DNA of 64,000 bases, taken from Akkermansia sp. Its GTDB lineage: Bacteria > Verrucomicrobiota > Verrucomicrobiia > Verrucomicrobiales > Akkermansiaceae. Every line of letters begins with the position of its first letter. Position 1 is the first letter of the stretch. Under the pieces are notes generated by a model. That model was not told where the DNA came from, did not search any database, and was given only the letters and a program-made list of their open reading frames with translations. The stretch lies in NCBI GenBank assembly GCA_017521405.1, contig JAFXCP010000027.1, forward strand, positions 41,264 through 105,263, written 5' to 3'. Positions 1-14,114 of this stretch are shown in pieces. A program made the position numbers and the translations under genes.

Positions 1-1
1 G

Positions 2-3000
2 TTGGATGATTTGAACGTCGGCAGCAATATTGCACTTGCCGATGGCGTTGTTATTGAGGTAACAGGGGCATACACCCATCTGGGCGGTACGATTACCCAG
101 GGGAATGGCTCAGGCATTTACACCAGTGTGGCGGCTAATACGGAATACACAAGCGGCAATGTCACCATTCAAAGCACGCAGGACTTCAAGCGCAACTGTA
201 TCGACACGCAGAGCAAGAATGTGATGTTGGCGGAGAATGCCGATGTGCGCGTCTCATTTGCCGGCTCGGACATCGTGAGCTTCAGCAAAAGTCCTTCGGC
301 TGCGGGAAGTCTTAACGTGAACATGGTCGACCTCTCTCTGGCCGACAACAGCACGATGGAGCTTCGCGCCGGAGAAGGAGTCTCCGTGGTAGGTAACTAT
401 GCCGCCACCGATACCCCGAACCTTTACCTCAATAGCGGCAAAACCCTCGTTGTAGGGAATGGCGTTAGCCTCACCTATGCTTCCACTCTTACGCCGGAAG
501 AAATCGGCGGCTCGGGAGCTCAATCAGATATCTCTCGCTTCGGCATTGGCATGAGCAATGCGGTACTTGTGGTGGATGGCGGTACCGTCACATCCGACAG
601 CATCGGGGCAGGCAATGAAGGTTGGCCCAGTACGCTAGAGGTGAAAAACGGTGGTTTATTGAACATTACCGGCGAAGTGGATGCCGGCCACAAGAATGGT
701 TCGGTTCGTTTGGCTCACTGGGGCGTTACCACTACCTTCAATATGGATCATGGTGGGGAGTTCCGAGTACTGAATGCCATTGCTAATATTGGCGATGATG
801 GTCGAACCCATCTTACGGCAAATAATGCCTCCGTCATTAACCTGAAGGGACTTCGGATGGCGAACGATTGCCGGGTAAACCTCAACTCCGGTTCCATGCT
901 GAATTTGGGCGTGAGCGGGATTACCAATCCCACGAACAACGCCAATACAGGCATTACGGTTACCGGCGGTGTACTGGGTGCTCTTTCCTCTGAAGGTTGG
1001 AGTGCTGCTCAGGATATCACCCTGAATACCGACTCCACCATCCAGCTGGCTGTGTACGATGTGGATACCAAGACGTACTCCGGAGCGGCAAATATTACCC
1101 TTTCCGGAGTTTTGAAGGGAGACGGCGGCAGTCTCACTCTGGCCGGAGATGGTGTTCTCACCGTTTCCTCCCCCCTCAAGAACGCCGTACATGTAGCGGA
1201 AGGAGCCTCTGCCTCCCTCGTTCTGGCAGAAAGTGTGGATCTGAATAACCTTTACGAGCTGGTCGGCTATGCGGGCTATGGCAGTAGCACCACAGATGGC
1301 TATGCCACCTCCGGCGGTTACCGTGTGGCCGGCATCGGCTCCACCATTTCTCAGGCAACGGTGGGCGGTGTTCTTCGCGATGTGGTGGATGGTGTAGTAG
1401 CCGGTGAAATCAGCGAGGCGGATAAAGCCATCTTCCGCGTGAATACCACCGTGAATCTGACTGATGACTACAAGGATATGGCGGGCGTGACGGCGCTTGT
1501 GGCACCGAATGCCACCCTGACACTCAGCGGTACGCAAGCACACACCTTGGGCACCATCGATGGCAACGGCAGCACCACAGTATCCGTGGATACCACGTTG
1601 GAACACCTCAAAACTGCAGCCGGAACTGCTCTGGTGGTGAATAATGGTGCAGAACTGACTGTGACGGAACGCGATAACTGCTCCATCAAGGGTAATGTTA
1701 CCATCACCGGTGCCGGTAGTAAGCTCACCATTGCCACCCAGGGGCAGAGTGATCACATCATATATGGCCATGATGCGAATAACGCACAAACCATTACCGT
1801 GAGCGATGGCGGTACGCTGGATATTGGGGCGAATCGTTGGACTGTCTCTGCTAACACGACCTTCACCCTGAACAATGGTACCATTACCGGTACCGGGCAG
1901 AATGCCACCAACCACCCCTGCGTATTGGATTACATCGGGAGTGCCACCATCAATTCCGCCGGCACGAGCCGCATTGAAGGTGGCTTGCGTATTAATGGCG
2001 GGCACACGCTTACCCTGAATGTGACGAATGGCTCCCTCACTATTGAGGATGCCGCCTATACAAGCGATAAGAATGGCTCCATCATCAATAAGTCCGGCAA
2101 TGGTGCTTTGGTACTCAATCAGGGCTTCATCCTGAAGGGTGGCTTGAACGTGACTGGTGGTGCCGTGCAGGTGGGTGCCGCGCTGAATCTGGGCGGTACC
2201 TCCACTTTGGGCAGTGCTTTTAGCCTTGCTACAGGCGGCAGCCTTACCACGCAGGATAACGCCGTGCTGAACATCACTACCACTATTGACGGTGCTGCCG
2301 GTACAAGTGTGAACCTTGGTGCTGCAAACACCATCAACCTCACCTCCTTGGATGGACTTAAAGCCGCGCCTCTTGGCGGGAAAAATGGTTTTGCACAGGC
2401 AAATTATTACCTCATCAGTGGAGCCACGGTTACCCTTAACAACACCACGGTAAAGATAGGCGAGGAAGTACAAACGGTAAACACTGAGGCTGGCGGTCTT
2501 TACATCACCGTGGATGATACCGCTACCTATTGGGTAACGGAAGCCGGGAACGCCGTCACCTGGAATGCTCAGAATGCGGATATGTCCTCCGCAGAGCTTT
2601 TCTACGTAACAGAAACAGGCGTCTTTAATGTGGCCTCCGGGAGCAACCTCACCAAGAATGTAACGAACTACGGCGTTGTCAATCTGGAGGGCGATGCTTC
2701 CTATCTGGAAAAGGTGACCAATGCGGATGATGGTGTGGTAAACATTACCAGCGGAGGTAACACCGTGCTGAGCCTCAGCGGAGATTTTGCCGGTGGTACC
2801 ATGCCCATCAGCATCATCACGGAAGATGGTAAAACCATCGTTACAGGTTCCGATAATAGCAGCACATTCCTGGGAGACATCACCATTAAGAGTGGGTATA
2901 CCCTGCGGGGAGGAAGCGATGCCGGTTGCTTTGGTAAAGACCATTACGAGGCCGCATCCGCAAATCGTTACCTGATTGTAGAGGGCGGTGCTACGCTCGA

Positions 3001-5950
3001 TGCGGGTGGCAAACCCTTATACTACCAAGTGAAGTTGCAGGACGGTGCCTTGTTGACGAATACGGCGAATGATTCCGGTAGCGATCAACATCGCCAGCTG
3101 CCCAAAATTGTGCTGGAGGGCAACGCTACCGTGCATACCATAGGCGGCATAGAGGGGGATGAAAACGGCTACGAAATCCGCATGGTAGGCAGTGGCTATG
3201 GTGCCACGGAATTGCTGCTGAATGGTCACACCCTAACGAAGACCGGAACGGGCTATTTCTACATGAGCAACACCACAGCTAATGCCGGTACCTTGGATAT
3301 TCAGGAAGGGTCCGTGGAGCTTACCTCCGGCAGATGCGCTATGAGTGAGGTGGATGTGACTTTGGCAGAGAACACCCAGTTGATAATTAACACCAATCAA
3401 AACAACGTCAGCACGGTGAAATCCCTCAGCGGTTCAGGTACCTTGTTCCTGCGTTCGGCTGGATATCTTACAGTAGCGGGCGGAGATGCTCCCTCAACAG
3501 TTGATTTGGGTGGCATTCGCGTTGGGGCTAATGCCGGGCATTCCGCACGCTTGAATCTGGGGGCAAATGTAACGCTGAATGCCACTACCGTTACAAATGG
3601 CACCTTGTGGCTGGGCGGCTCAGGTACGTACGATATCGGCAGTGCCACCACCCTTACTAAAACCACCCTTTCCGAGGACTGGACCGGTACAGTGAAGGTT
3701 TCCAACGCCGTCATCAGTGCGGAAACCAGCCTTGCCAATCTTGTACGCACCGATGCAAGCAGCCTGACGCTCAGCGGCCTTACGGTGAATGATGGCGCTG
3801 CCCTTACTCTGGCGGGTGATGTCACCCTTGGTGGTACTGTCACCTTGGCCGAGAGCATTGCCAACGGCGGTGCCCTCACCTTTGGCAGTGATTTGGTGCT
3901 GGATTTGACGGGGATGGACTCCGTAGCCGGCACCGGAGAGGATGAAAAGATTATTACCTTGTTGACGGGTGCCGGCACCCATAACCTGACCAGCTTGACG
4001 GAGAGCATGCTCTCCGCCGCTACCAAGGCTCTGGGTACGGATTGGAAATTCAATGCAGACGGCACCATCAGCTTCACGGATCTTCACGCCTCCCCCGATT
4101 TGACGTGGAATGGCGGCGACGGCAGCCTGAGCGATAATAACTACCAAGGAGGAAACTACGAGGATGGCAGCGATATCACCTTCGGAGCTAATAGAGATGG
4201 TAATGCCGATGCCATTGCCGTGGAGGCGGGGGATCACCTCAAATCTGCCACCATAACCGGCGGAGAGTATAACTTTACCGGCGAGCAGCTCGCAGTCTCC
4301 GGCAATATCTCCATTGCCGAGAGTGCCACGGTGAGCGTGGAAGGCGGCATTGCCGTGGGCGGCACACTCAGCTCCACCGGTACCCTCAGCACCGGCACCA
4401 TTAGCGGTGCAGGCAGTGTGGACATCTCAGGCGGCTCTCTGGAGCTTTCCGGTGCTAATGCCATTGCCACCACCGGTGCCACCAAGTCCATTTCCGGTAC
4501 TGTGTTGAAGGGTACTTGGGGTGCCACGGGTGTCACCGTAGGCAGCGGCACTGCTGCTGATGGCACAGGTGCAACTACGGTGGATACCGGTGCTTCCATT
4601 ACGCTGACGGATACCACTCTGGCCGGCACGATTGCTAACAATGGTACCCTCACTCTTTCCGGCACGGTAACGCTCAAGACTGCCGGCTTTAACAAGCAGA
4701 CCACAGGCGTGGGTTATTCCGATGGCGGTAACGGCTTCAAATTTGCCACGGCACTCTACACCGTGGCCGAAGGCGGCACGCTGAATACCGATGGGGTCAC
4801 CTCTTGGAGCGCGGATACTGCCACCCGCGCCACAGGTGCCATTAGCTATGCCAATGGCATAGTTACCATTCAAGGTGAGCAGCAGGGTACAGGCTACTGG
4901 GTGAACACCGGAACCGTTACCTACGATGCCGGTACCGCATTCTCCGGTGCCACCTCTTTGGAGCTCAACGGCGGTAAGCTCGTGCTGACCTCCGCCTTGG
5001 ATGAAGCTCTTACCGGTGGCCTTGTGTTGAATAATAACAGTGCTTTGGAAATTTCCTCCGGCATTAGTCTTGCTCGCAGTGCCATCTCTATGGCGGAAAA
5101 CGTTACGGGCAAGACCCTCACCCTCTCCGGTGCAGGTATATATGATCTTGCTGATGCGAGGGATTTGGGCTCCGGCGTGACTCTGGATTCCTCCTGGACC
5201 GGTAAGGTGAAACTGACGGGCAGCACGTTGAATGGACAGAGCTTGGATATCTTTGCCAATGCCCAATCCACCGTGGAACTTTGCGGGGTGAGCGGCTATC
5301 TCGCCCAGGCAAACAATACGGCACGCACGTACGCCGGTAATATCATCCTTACCAATAACGGCAATACCGTTGCTTGGAATATCAACAATGGTTGGAATAA
5401 CGATACTCGTACCTTTGAGGGTAGCATCTCCGGCACAGGTACATTGAAGCGTAGTTCCAATCTGGGTACGGTACAGAATATCATCTTTGCCGGTGATACT
5501 TCCGGATGGACCGGTGCTTTGGTACACGAGCCCAACTATGCCGCAAACAGTGGTGCTACGGTTAAAACAAACGTCACTTTCAGTGGCTCGCAGCTCATTA
5601 ATGTGGCTATGTCCACCAATGGCAAGGGCGAATTCAACATCACTCTGGACGATGCACATCTGGTCACACCTGCCACAGTCAAGACCATGGCATCCATTAG
5701 TGCCACCACTCTCAGTGTGACGGAAGGTACACAGGTAGAATTGGGTGCATCCACTACGCTTAATTCCATTGCCGGTGCAGCGGGTAGCAGCATTGCTGCC
5801 ACAGGTGCACTCACCCTGTTGAACGGAGCGAGTTCCGTGGCAGATTTTGCTACATCCGGTGGTCTTACTCTGGGGAAAGCCGGCACCACGCCGACTCATG
5901 CCACGCTGGATGTGGATGGTATGCTTACTCTTGGTGGTATAATCGGGTGA
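2..5950 (+). CDS. Giant autotransporter passenger, 5' partial, frameshifted from its barrel
   Basis: This is the passenger of a very large surface autotransporter; its true start lies left of the window. The roughly 1980 visible residues are a low-complexity series of short Gly/Thr/Ser/Asn-rich beta-strand units (recurring patterns such as LTLSGxGT and GxxTLxxN), typical of right-handed beta-helix, autotransporter-associated repeats. Cysteine and aromatic content is low, as expected for a secreted passenger. The frame ends at a TGA at 5948-5950, inside a context where the next frame (from 5947) continues the same kind of repeat and ends in a membrane barrel. Restoring one A at about 5939 turns GGT-ATA-ATC into GGT-AAT-AAT-CGG-GTG and fuses the two. 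It is therefore probably one gene with a real or sequencing frameshift. The ligand or role is unknown; adhesion is only a guess. Confidence 0.85.
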   Translation: MDDLNVGSNIALADGVVIEVTGAYTHLGGTITQGNGSGIYTSVAANTEYTSGNVTIQSTQDFKRNCIDTQSKNVMLAENADVRVSFAGSDIVSFSKSPSAAGSLNVNMVDLSLADNSTMELRAGEGVSVVGNYAATDTPNLYLNSGKTLVVGNGVSLTYASTLTPEEIGGSGAQSDISRFGIGMSNAVLVVDGGTVTSDSIGAGNEGWPSTLEVKNGGLLNITGEVDAGHKNGSVRLAHWGVTTTFNMDHGGEFRVLNAIANIGDDGRTHLTANNASVINLKGLRMANDCRVNLNSGSMLNLGVSGITNPTNNANTGITVTGGVLGALSSEGWSAAQDITLNTDSTIQLAVYDVDTKTYSGAANITLSGVLKGDGGSLTLAGDGVLTVSSPLKNAVHVAEGASASLVLAESVDLNNLYELVGYAGYGSSTTDGYATSGGYRVAGIGSTISQATVGGVLRDVVDGVVAGEISEADKAIFRVNTTVNLTDDYKDMAGVTALVAPNATLTLSGTQAHTLGTIDGNGSTTVSVDTTLEHLKTAAGTALVVNNGAELTVTERDNCSIKGNVTITGAGSKLTIATQGQSDHIIYGHDANNAQTITVSDGGTLDIGANRWTVSANTTFTLNNGTITGTGQNATNHPCVLDYIGSATINSAGTSRIEGGLRINGGHTLTLNVTNGSLTIEDAAYTSDKNGSIINKSGNGALVLNQGFILKGGLNVTGGAVQVGAALNLGGTSTLGSAFSLATGGSLTTQDNAVLNITTTIDGAAGTSVNLGAANTINLTSLDGLKAAPLGGKNGFAQANYYLISGATVTLNNTTVKIGEEVQTVNTEAGGLYITVDDTATYWVTEAGNAVTWNAQNADMSSAELFYVTETGVFNVASGSNLTKNVTNYGVVNLEGDASYLEKVTNADDGVVNITSGGNTVLSLSGDFAGGTMPISIITEDGKTIVTGSDNSSTFLGDITIKSGYTLRGGSDAGCFGKDHYEAASANRYLIVEGGATLDAGGKPLYYQVKLQDGALLTNTANDSGSDQHRQLPKIVLEGNATVHTIGGIEGDENGYEIRMVGSGYGATELLLNGHTLTKTGTGYFYMSNTTANAGTLDIQEGSVELTSGRCAMSEVDVTLAENTQLIINTNQNNVSTVKSLSGSGTLFLRSAGYLTVAGGDAPSTVDLGGIRVGANAGHSARLNLGANVTLNATTVTNGTLWLGGSGTYDIGSATTLTKTTLSEDWTGTVKVSNAVISAETSLANLVRTDASSLTLSGLTVNDGAALTLAGDVTLGGTVTLAESIANGGALTFGSDLVLDLTGMDSVAGTGEDEKIITLLTGAGTHNLTSLTESMLSAATKALGTDWKFNADGTISFTDLHASPDLTWNGGDGSLSDNNYQGGNYEDGSDITFGANRDGNADAIAVEAGDHLKSATITGGEYNFTGEQLAVSGNISIAESATVSVEGGIAVGGTLSSTGTLSTGTISGAGSVDISGGSLELSGANAIATTGATKSISGTVLKGTWGATGVTVGSGTAADGTGATTVDTGASITLTDTTLAGTIANNGTLTLSGTVTLKTAGFNKQTTGVGYSDGGNGFKFATALYTVAEGGTLNTDGVTSWSADTATRATGAISYANGIVTIQGEQQGTGYWVNTGTVTYDAGTAFSGATSLELNGGKLVLTSALDEALTGGLVLNNNSALEISSGISLARSAISMAENVTGKTLTLSGAGIYDLADARDLGSGVTLDSSWTGKVKLTGSTLNGQSLDIFANAQSTVELCGVSGYLAQANNTARTYAGNIILTNNGNTVAWNINNGWNNDTRTFEGSISGTGTLKRSSNLGTVQNIIFAGDTSGWTGALVHEPNYAANSGATVKTNVTFSGSQLINVAMSTNGKGEFNITLDDAHLVTPATVKTMASISATTLSVTEGTQVELGASTTLNSIAGAAGSSIAATGALTLLNGASSVADFATSGGLTLGKAGTTPTHATLDVDGMLTLGGIIG

Positions 5951-8900
5951 CCCTCAACACCATGGAGAGTGGCATTACTGCCGGTAGCCTGACCATGGCC
6001 GATGCTACGGTGGATGTAACCGCCATCCTGAGCTCCCTTGCCACAGAAAACGGAGCCGCCTGCACGCTGATTACGCTGGATACAGCCTTTGGCAGCACGA
6101 CTCTTCCCACCCTCACGGGAGTGGATGCCGATACGGCTAAGCTGTACGATGTGAGCCTTGGCTGGAATACCGCCGGTACGGAACTTTCCGTGACGGCTAC
6201 CAAGAAGGGGTACACGTGGGATACAGAGACCGCTTGGTCCGAGCTGGGCGCGAGTGCCGGGGATAATGTATGGCTCTCCGGGGCAGGCAGCAGCACGGTA
6301 ACGATAGATGCCGCCGGTTCCGCTTCCTCCCTTGTGGTGAATCCGGATGCCTCTGCTGCCACGCAGGCTTACACCCTCACGGGCGATGCTCTCACCGTCA
6401 ATGAATTGCAGGTGAACAGCGGAGCCCTCACGGTGGATAACATGACCACCGTGAACACGGATGCCACAGTGGATGGTGCCCTCTCCATTACGCAGAACGG
6501 AGAGCTGCACATTCTGGGCAGCATGGATGCCGAGGGCGTGAGCATTACCAACGATGGTAAACTCCTGCTGCACAAGGGCTCTCTGGGTGGCCTCGTCGGC
6601 ACCGATGGTGCCGCTGCAGGCAGCTTGGAGATTGTGGATGCTGTTGTCGCTTCCGGCGTGGAGGATGGCAACGTCTCCATCGATGGCGATGTGGTGCTGA
6701 ACACCCTTGCCAATGCCGGACAACTTACCGTGGATGGTTCTTTCACCCTGAACAATGCCACTACGCAGGGCGGCACCCTCACCGCAGAGGAAGTCACCCT
6801 CAATGCCGCCGGCAACACCTTCACCTCCATCACCACGGATACACTCCACATCGGTGCGTTGGATGCCACTAAGACCGTGCTGAAGGCAGATACCCTTGCC
6901 GCCGCCACCGAGGGCGGGGACATTACGCTGGTGCTGGATGCGCTCGTGCCTGCCACGCCCGCCAAGGGCGCCGCAGAGTATGGCATCATCGAGGCTACGA
7001 ACGGTCTGGATGCTGTCAACACCGTAGTGAATACCAACGAGGAATGGCAGAAATACCTCTACGAGAACCGCAGCCAGAAACTCACGGCCACCGCTCAGAA
7101 TGGCAAGCTGAACCTTACCGTAGAATCCGACATTCCCGATACTTGGAATACCTCCAAGCAGTGGTCCGAGAATGGTCTCCTCATCGAAGCCACAGGTTCA
7201 ACCACCCCGGTGAAGGATTACTACAGCATTCTGGATGGCATGGCCGGGGTGCATGTGGATGCGGATAAGACCATCGACCTTACCGCCCTTACCGCCGATG
7301 CTGATGGCCTCGTTATCAAGAATCTTACCGGGGATTCCGGTAAGACCCTCACCCTCGTGGGTGATGCTGCGGACAGTGCTACACTGACGAATAGTAAGGA
7401 AAGTGCAGGTGCTGCCCTGACGGCAGATGGTCTCAAACTGAGTGTGGATACCGATGCTCCGCAGGGACTTACCACCCTTACGGCACAGAATGGAGCTGCC
7501 GTAGTGGTAAATGGTCTCATGAATGCCGCCACCATTAACCTGGCAGATACTGCTTCCTCCCTCGCAGTGAGTGGTACCGCCAGCACATCCTCCTTAAAGG
7601 GAACAGGCAGCATCTCCGGCAAGCTCCTTATCTCCGGTAATGCAGATGTACCTGCCGGTCATTTCTCCGGTACATACAATGCTGCGGAGATAGCGATGGT
7701 GGGCGGACAGCAAACCCTGGCGGCCAAGGACGGCCTTACCGTGAGCGGCACCAACGGCACCGCCACCTTGGAATACGACAGCTCCACCCGCATGGATGCC
7801 ATTAAGACCACCGGCGCCACCGTAGTGCTGGACCGCACGGCCGATGCCACCCTCACGCTGGATGAAGCCTCCTCCATGAAGGGCGGCGAACTCAAGTTCA
7901 ACCTCATTGGCTACGAGTTGGCCATGGGTAGCGTGGATGTCATCGATGGTACACTCGACCTGACCAATGGCACGAAGGTAACCATCGGCACCGAAGGCGA
8001 CGATGCCACCCTCGATATTGACCGCATCGGCGATACCCTCGCCATCCTCGGCAATGGCAACACTGCCGGCGCAGAAGTCACCCTCGTGGGCGATGCCCTC
8101 AACAAGTACTTCGCCAATGCCACCGTGCAGAATGGCGTGGTGAAGGTAGACCGCAACACCTCCTATGCCAGCAGCCGCATCGAAACCGAAACGGCTAACG
8201 GTACAGCCGGTGCCTCCTTGCTGGATGATATCCTCGTCTCCCTCAACCCGCAGGCCGATCCCACCGGCGCGTACGCCGACCTGAGCCGCCTGATGGATGC
8301 CGTGGATGCCGATACCGTGACGGATGAAGCCGCTGCTGCCGTGGCGGGTGCTTCCACCGCCATCATGAGCGTGGCCCTCTCCGGCGATGTGGAGCGCCAA
8401 ATGCGCGCCATCCGCAACCGCACCACCACCATGGGTGTGGACCAGAGCGTGGTGAACGAGGATATGCCCTACCTCAACGCCTGGATTAATGCCGAAGGCG
8501 ATTACTCCGAGATGGATTCCGATGGCACTGCCGCCGGCTACACCCTCAACTCCTATGGTGGCACCGTCGGCTTCGATGTGGACTGCACGCCGGAATTCAC
8601 CTTCGGTATGGCCCTTACCGCCATGTATGGCGATTTGGAAGCCGATGGCCCGGACAAGGCAGAGGGTAACCTGGATACCTACTACGTCTCCGCCTTTGCC
8701 CGCTACGCTGCCAGCGCCTGGACCCACACCTTCGTAGCCACCATGGGCCTGGCGGATATGAGCCTCGATCGCACCGTGAGCTACAACGGCGGCTCCTACA
8801 AGACCCAGGGTAACACGGATGGTACGGCCTTTGGCCTTATGTACGAGGTAGGTCGTGTCTTCGCCCTCAACGAGGACGCCTCCACCTGTCTGCAGCCCAT

Positions 8901-9315
8901 CCTGAACCTTAGCTTCCGCCACAGCTCCGTGGGTGCTTACAGCGAAACCGGCAGCGATGCCGGCCTCAAGGTGGACGACCAAACCTACACCACCTTCACC
9001 GCCGGCCTGGGTGCTCGCATCCAGACCATCATCGGTGAAAGCATCTACAACCGCACCTCCATCCTCGAAGCCCGACTCATGGCCAAGCTGGATGCCGGTG
9101 ATACCGAGGGCGAAAGCACAGTGCAGTTCCTTAATGGCGCTCGCTCCGCCAAGGTGAACAGCGCAGAGCTGGGTGCCTTCGGCGCAGAAGCCGGTGTGGG
9201 TCTCACCATCCCCGTCGGTCAGGAAGGCGGCTCCATCTTCCTCGATGCCTCCGCCGAAATCCGCGATGCTTACATCAACCTCAACGGCACGGTGGGTTAC
9301 CGCATCAACTTCTGA
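5947..9315 (+). CDS. Autotransporter distal passenger and C-terminal beta-barrel
   Basis: This is the downstream half of the giant autotransporter. Residues 1 to about 830 continue the beta-strand repeats. Residues from about 838 to 1122 form an autotransporter beta-domain: alternating amphipathic strands, a central stretch with many Gly and aromatic residues, and a terminal strand ending GYRINF with the C-terminal Phe recognised by the BAM complex. The GTG at 5947 overlaps the stop of the upstream frame and has no ribosome binding site, so independent translation looks unlikely; the natural reading is continuation of the upstream frame after a one-base deletion. If the frameshift is real, the passenger cannot reach the surface. 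A strong intrinsic terminator follows at 9348. Family assignment of the barrel is confident; substrate unknown. Confidence 0.85.
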   Translation: MTLNTMESGITAGSLTMADATVDVTAILSSLATENGAACTLITLDTAFGSTTLPTLTGVDADTAKLYDVSLGWNTAGTELSVTATKKGYTWDTETAWSELGASAGDNVWLSGAGSSTVTIDAAGSASSLVVNPDASAATQAYTLTGDALTVNELQVNSGALTVDNMTTVNTDATVDGALSITQNGELHILGSMDAEGVSITNDGKLLLHKGSLGGLVGTDGAAAGSLEIVDAVVASGVEDGNVSIDGDVVLNTLANAGQLTVDGSFTLNNATTQGGTLTAEEVTLNAAGNTFTSITTDTLHIGALDATKTVLKADTLAAATEGGDITLVLDALVPATPAKGAAEYGIIEATNGLDAVNTVVNTNEEWQKYLYENRSQKLTATAQNGKLNLTVESDIPDTWNTSKQWSENGLLIEATGSTTPVKDYYSILDGMAGVHVDADKTIDLTALTADADGLVIKNLTGDSGKTLTLVGDAADSATLTNSKESAGAALTADGLKLSVDTDAPQGLTTLTAQNGAAVVVNGLMNAATINLADTASSLAVSGTASTSSLKGTGSISGKLLISGNADVPAGHFSGTYNAAEIAMVGGQQTLAAKDGLTVSGTNGTATLEYDSSTRMDAIKTTGATVVLDRTADATLTLDEASSMKGGELKFNLIGYELAMGSVDVIDGTLDLTNGTKVTIGTEGDDATLDIDRIGDTLAILGNGNTAGAEVTLVGDALNKYFANATVQNGVVKVDRNTSYASSRIETETANGTAGASLLDDILVSLNPQADPTGAYADLSRLMDAVDADTVTDEAAAAVAGASTAIMSVALSGDVERQMRAIRNRTTTMGVDQSVVNEDMPYLNAWINAEGDYSEMDSDGTAAGYTLNSYGGTVGFDVDCTPEFTFGMALTAMYGDLEADGPDKAEGNLDTYYVSAFARYAASAWTHTFVATMGLADMSLDRTVSYNGGSYKTQGNTDGTAFGLMYEVGRVFALNEDASTCLQPILNLSFRHSSVGAYSETGSDAGLKVDDQTYTTFTAGLGARIQTIIGESIYNRTSILEARLMAKLDAGDTEGESTVQFLNGARSAKVNSAELGAFGAEAGVGLTIPVGQEGGSIFLDASAEIRDAYINLNGTVGYRINF

Positions 9316-9347
9316 TGCGGCTCACCCCCGTTCCTCCTTCCTTCCGA

Positions 9348-9378
9348 CCCGCCCCTTACCAAGGGGCGGGTTTTTTTT
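9348..9378 (+). terminator. Intrinsic terminator of the autotransporter gene
   Basis: A perfect 10-bp stem (9348-9357 with 9361-9370) has a 3-nt loop and is followed by eight T (9371-9378), 33 bp after the stop codon. The remaining gap up to 9579 has no gene I can support. Confidence 0.95.
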
Positions 9379-9409
9379 AGCTCCCGCCCTTCCTTCCCCC
9401 TCCTCACCT

Positions 9410-9442
9410 CCGTTCTGTCGCGCGACAGAGCGGGGGATTTTT
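9410..9442 (+). terminator. Second hairpin, possible backup terminator
   Basis: An 11-bp stem (9410-9420 with 9423-9433, one G-T pair) built around the palindrome CTGTCGCGCGACAG is followed by a G run and six T at 9438-9443. It could be a second terminator or a dyad bound by a protein; it lies about 140 bp before the beta-galactosidase promoter. Confidence 0.5.
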
Positions 9443-9579
9443 TGAGTTCTCCTCCCGACAAGGGCGCGCGCCATGGCGTCAACACAGCATGGGGGGCACT
9501 TTCTCTGTACTAAATGCTCATTCTTTTTGCTAATGGGCAAGAAACAACCCCATGGGATGTGTGAGAAATTTCTTTTTCC

Positions 9580-14021
<4,442 letters not shown>

Positions 14022-14049
14022 TTGATTATTCTGATTGGAGAATAATTTA

Positions 14050-14080
14050 GCCGCGCTGCCTATTCCGGCAGCGCGGCTTT
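14050..14080. terminator. Bidirectional terminator between lacZ and the capsid-like gene
   Basis: An 11-bp perfect stem (14050-14060 with 14067-14077), loop TATTCC, is followed by TTTATT on the + strand and preceded by AATAATTTA (TAAATTATT on the - strand). It can end both convergent genes. Confidence 0.85.
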
Positions 14081-14114
14081 ATTCTCACTTCATCACTCCC
14101 ATATTACTCTCCGC

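Noticed and set aside
656-2944. A long open frame (762 codons) on the minus strand inside the autotransporter, with others at 4427-5899, 5896-6849 and 7594-8982.
   Set aside because: These are antisense to a repetitive, GC-rich gene; their sequences are low-complexity Gly/His/Ile mixtures with no domain and no ribosome binding site.
9410-9442. Treating the CTGTCGCGCGACAG palindrome as an operator for the beta-galactosidase gene.
   Set aside because: It lies about 140 bp upstream of the promoter and is followed by a T run, so a terminator is simpler; a regulator site cannot be excluded.
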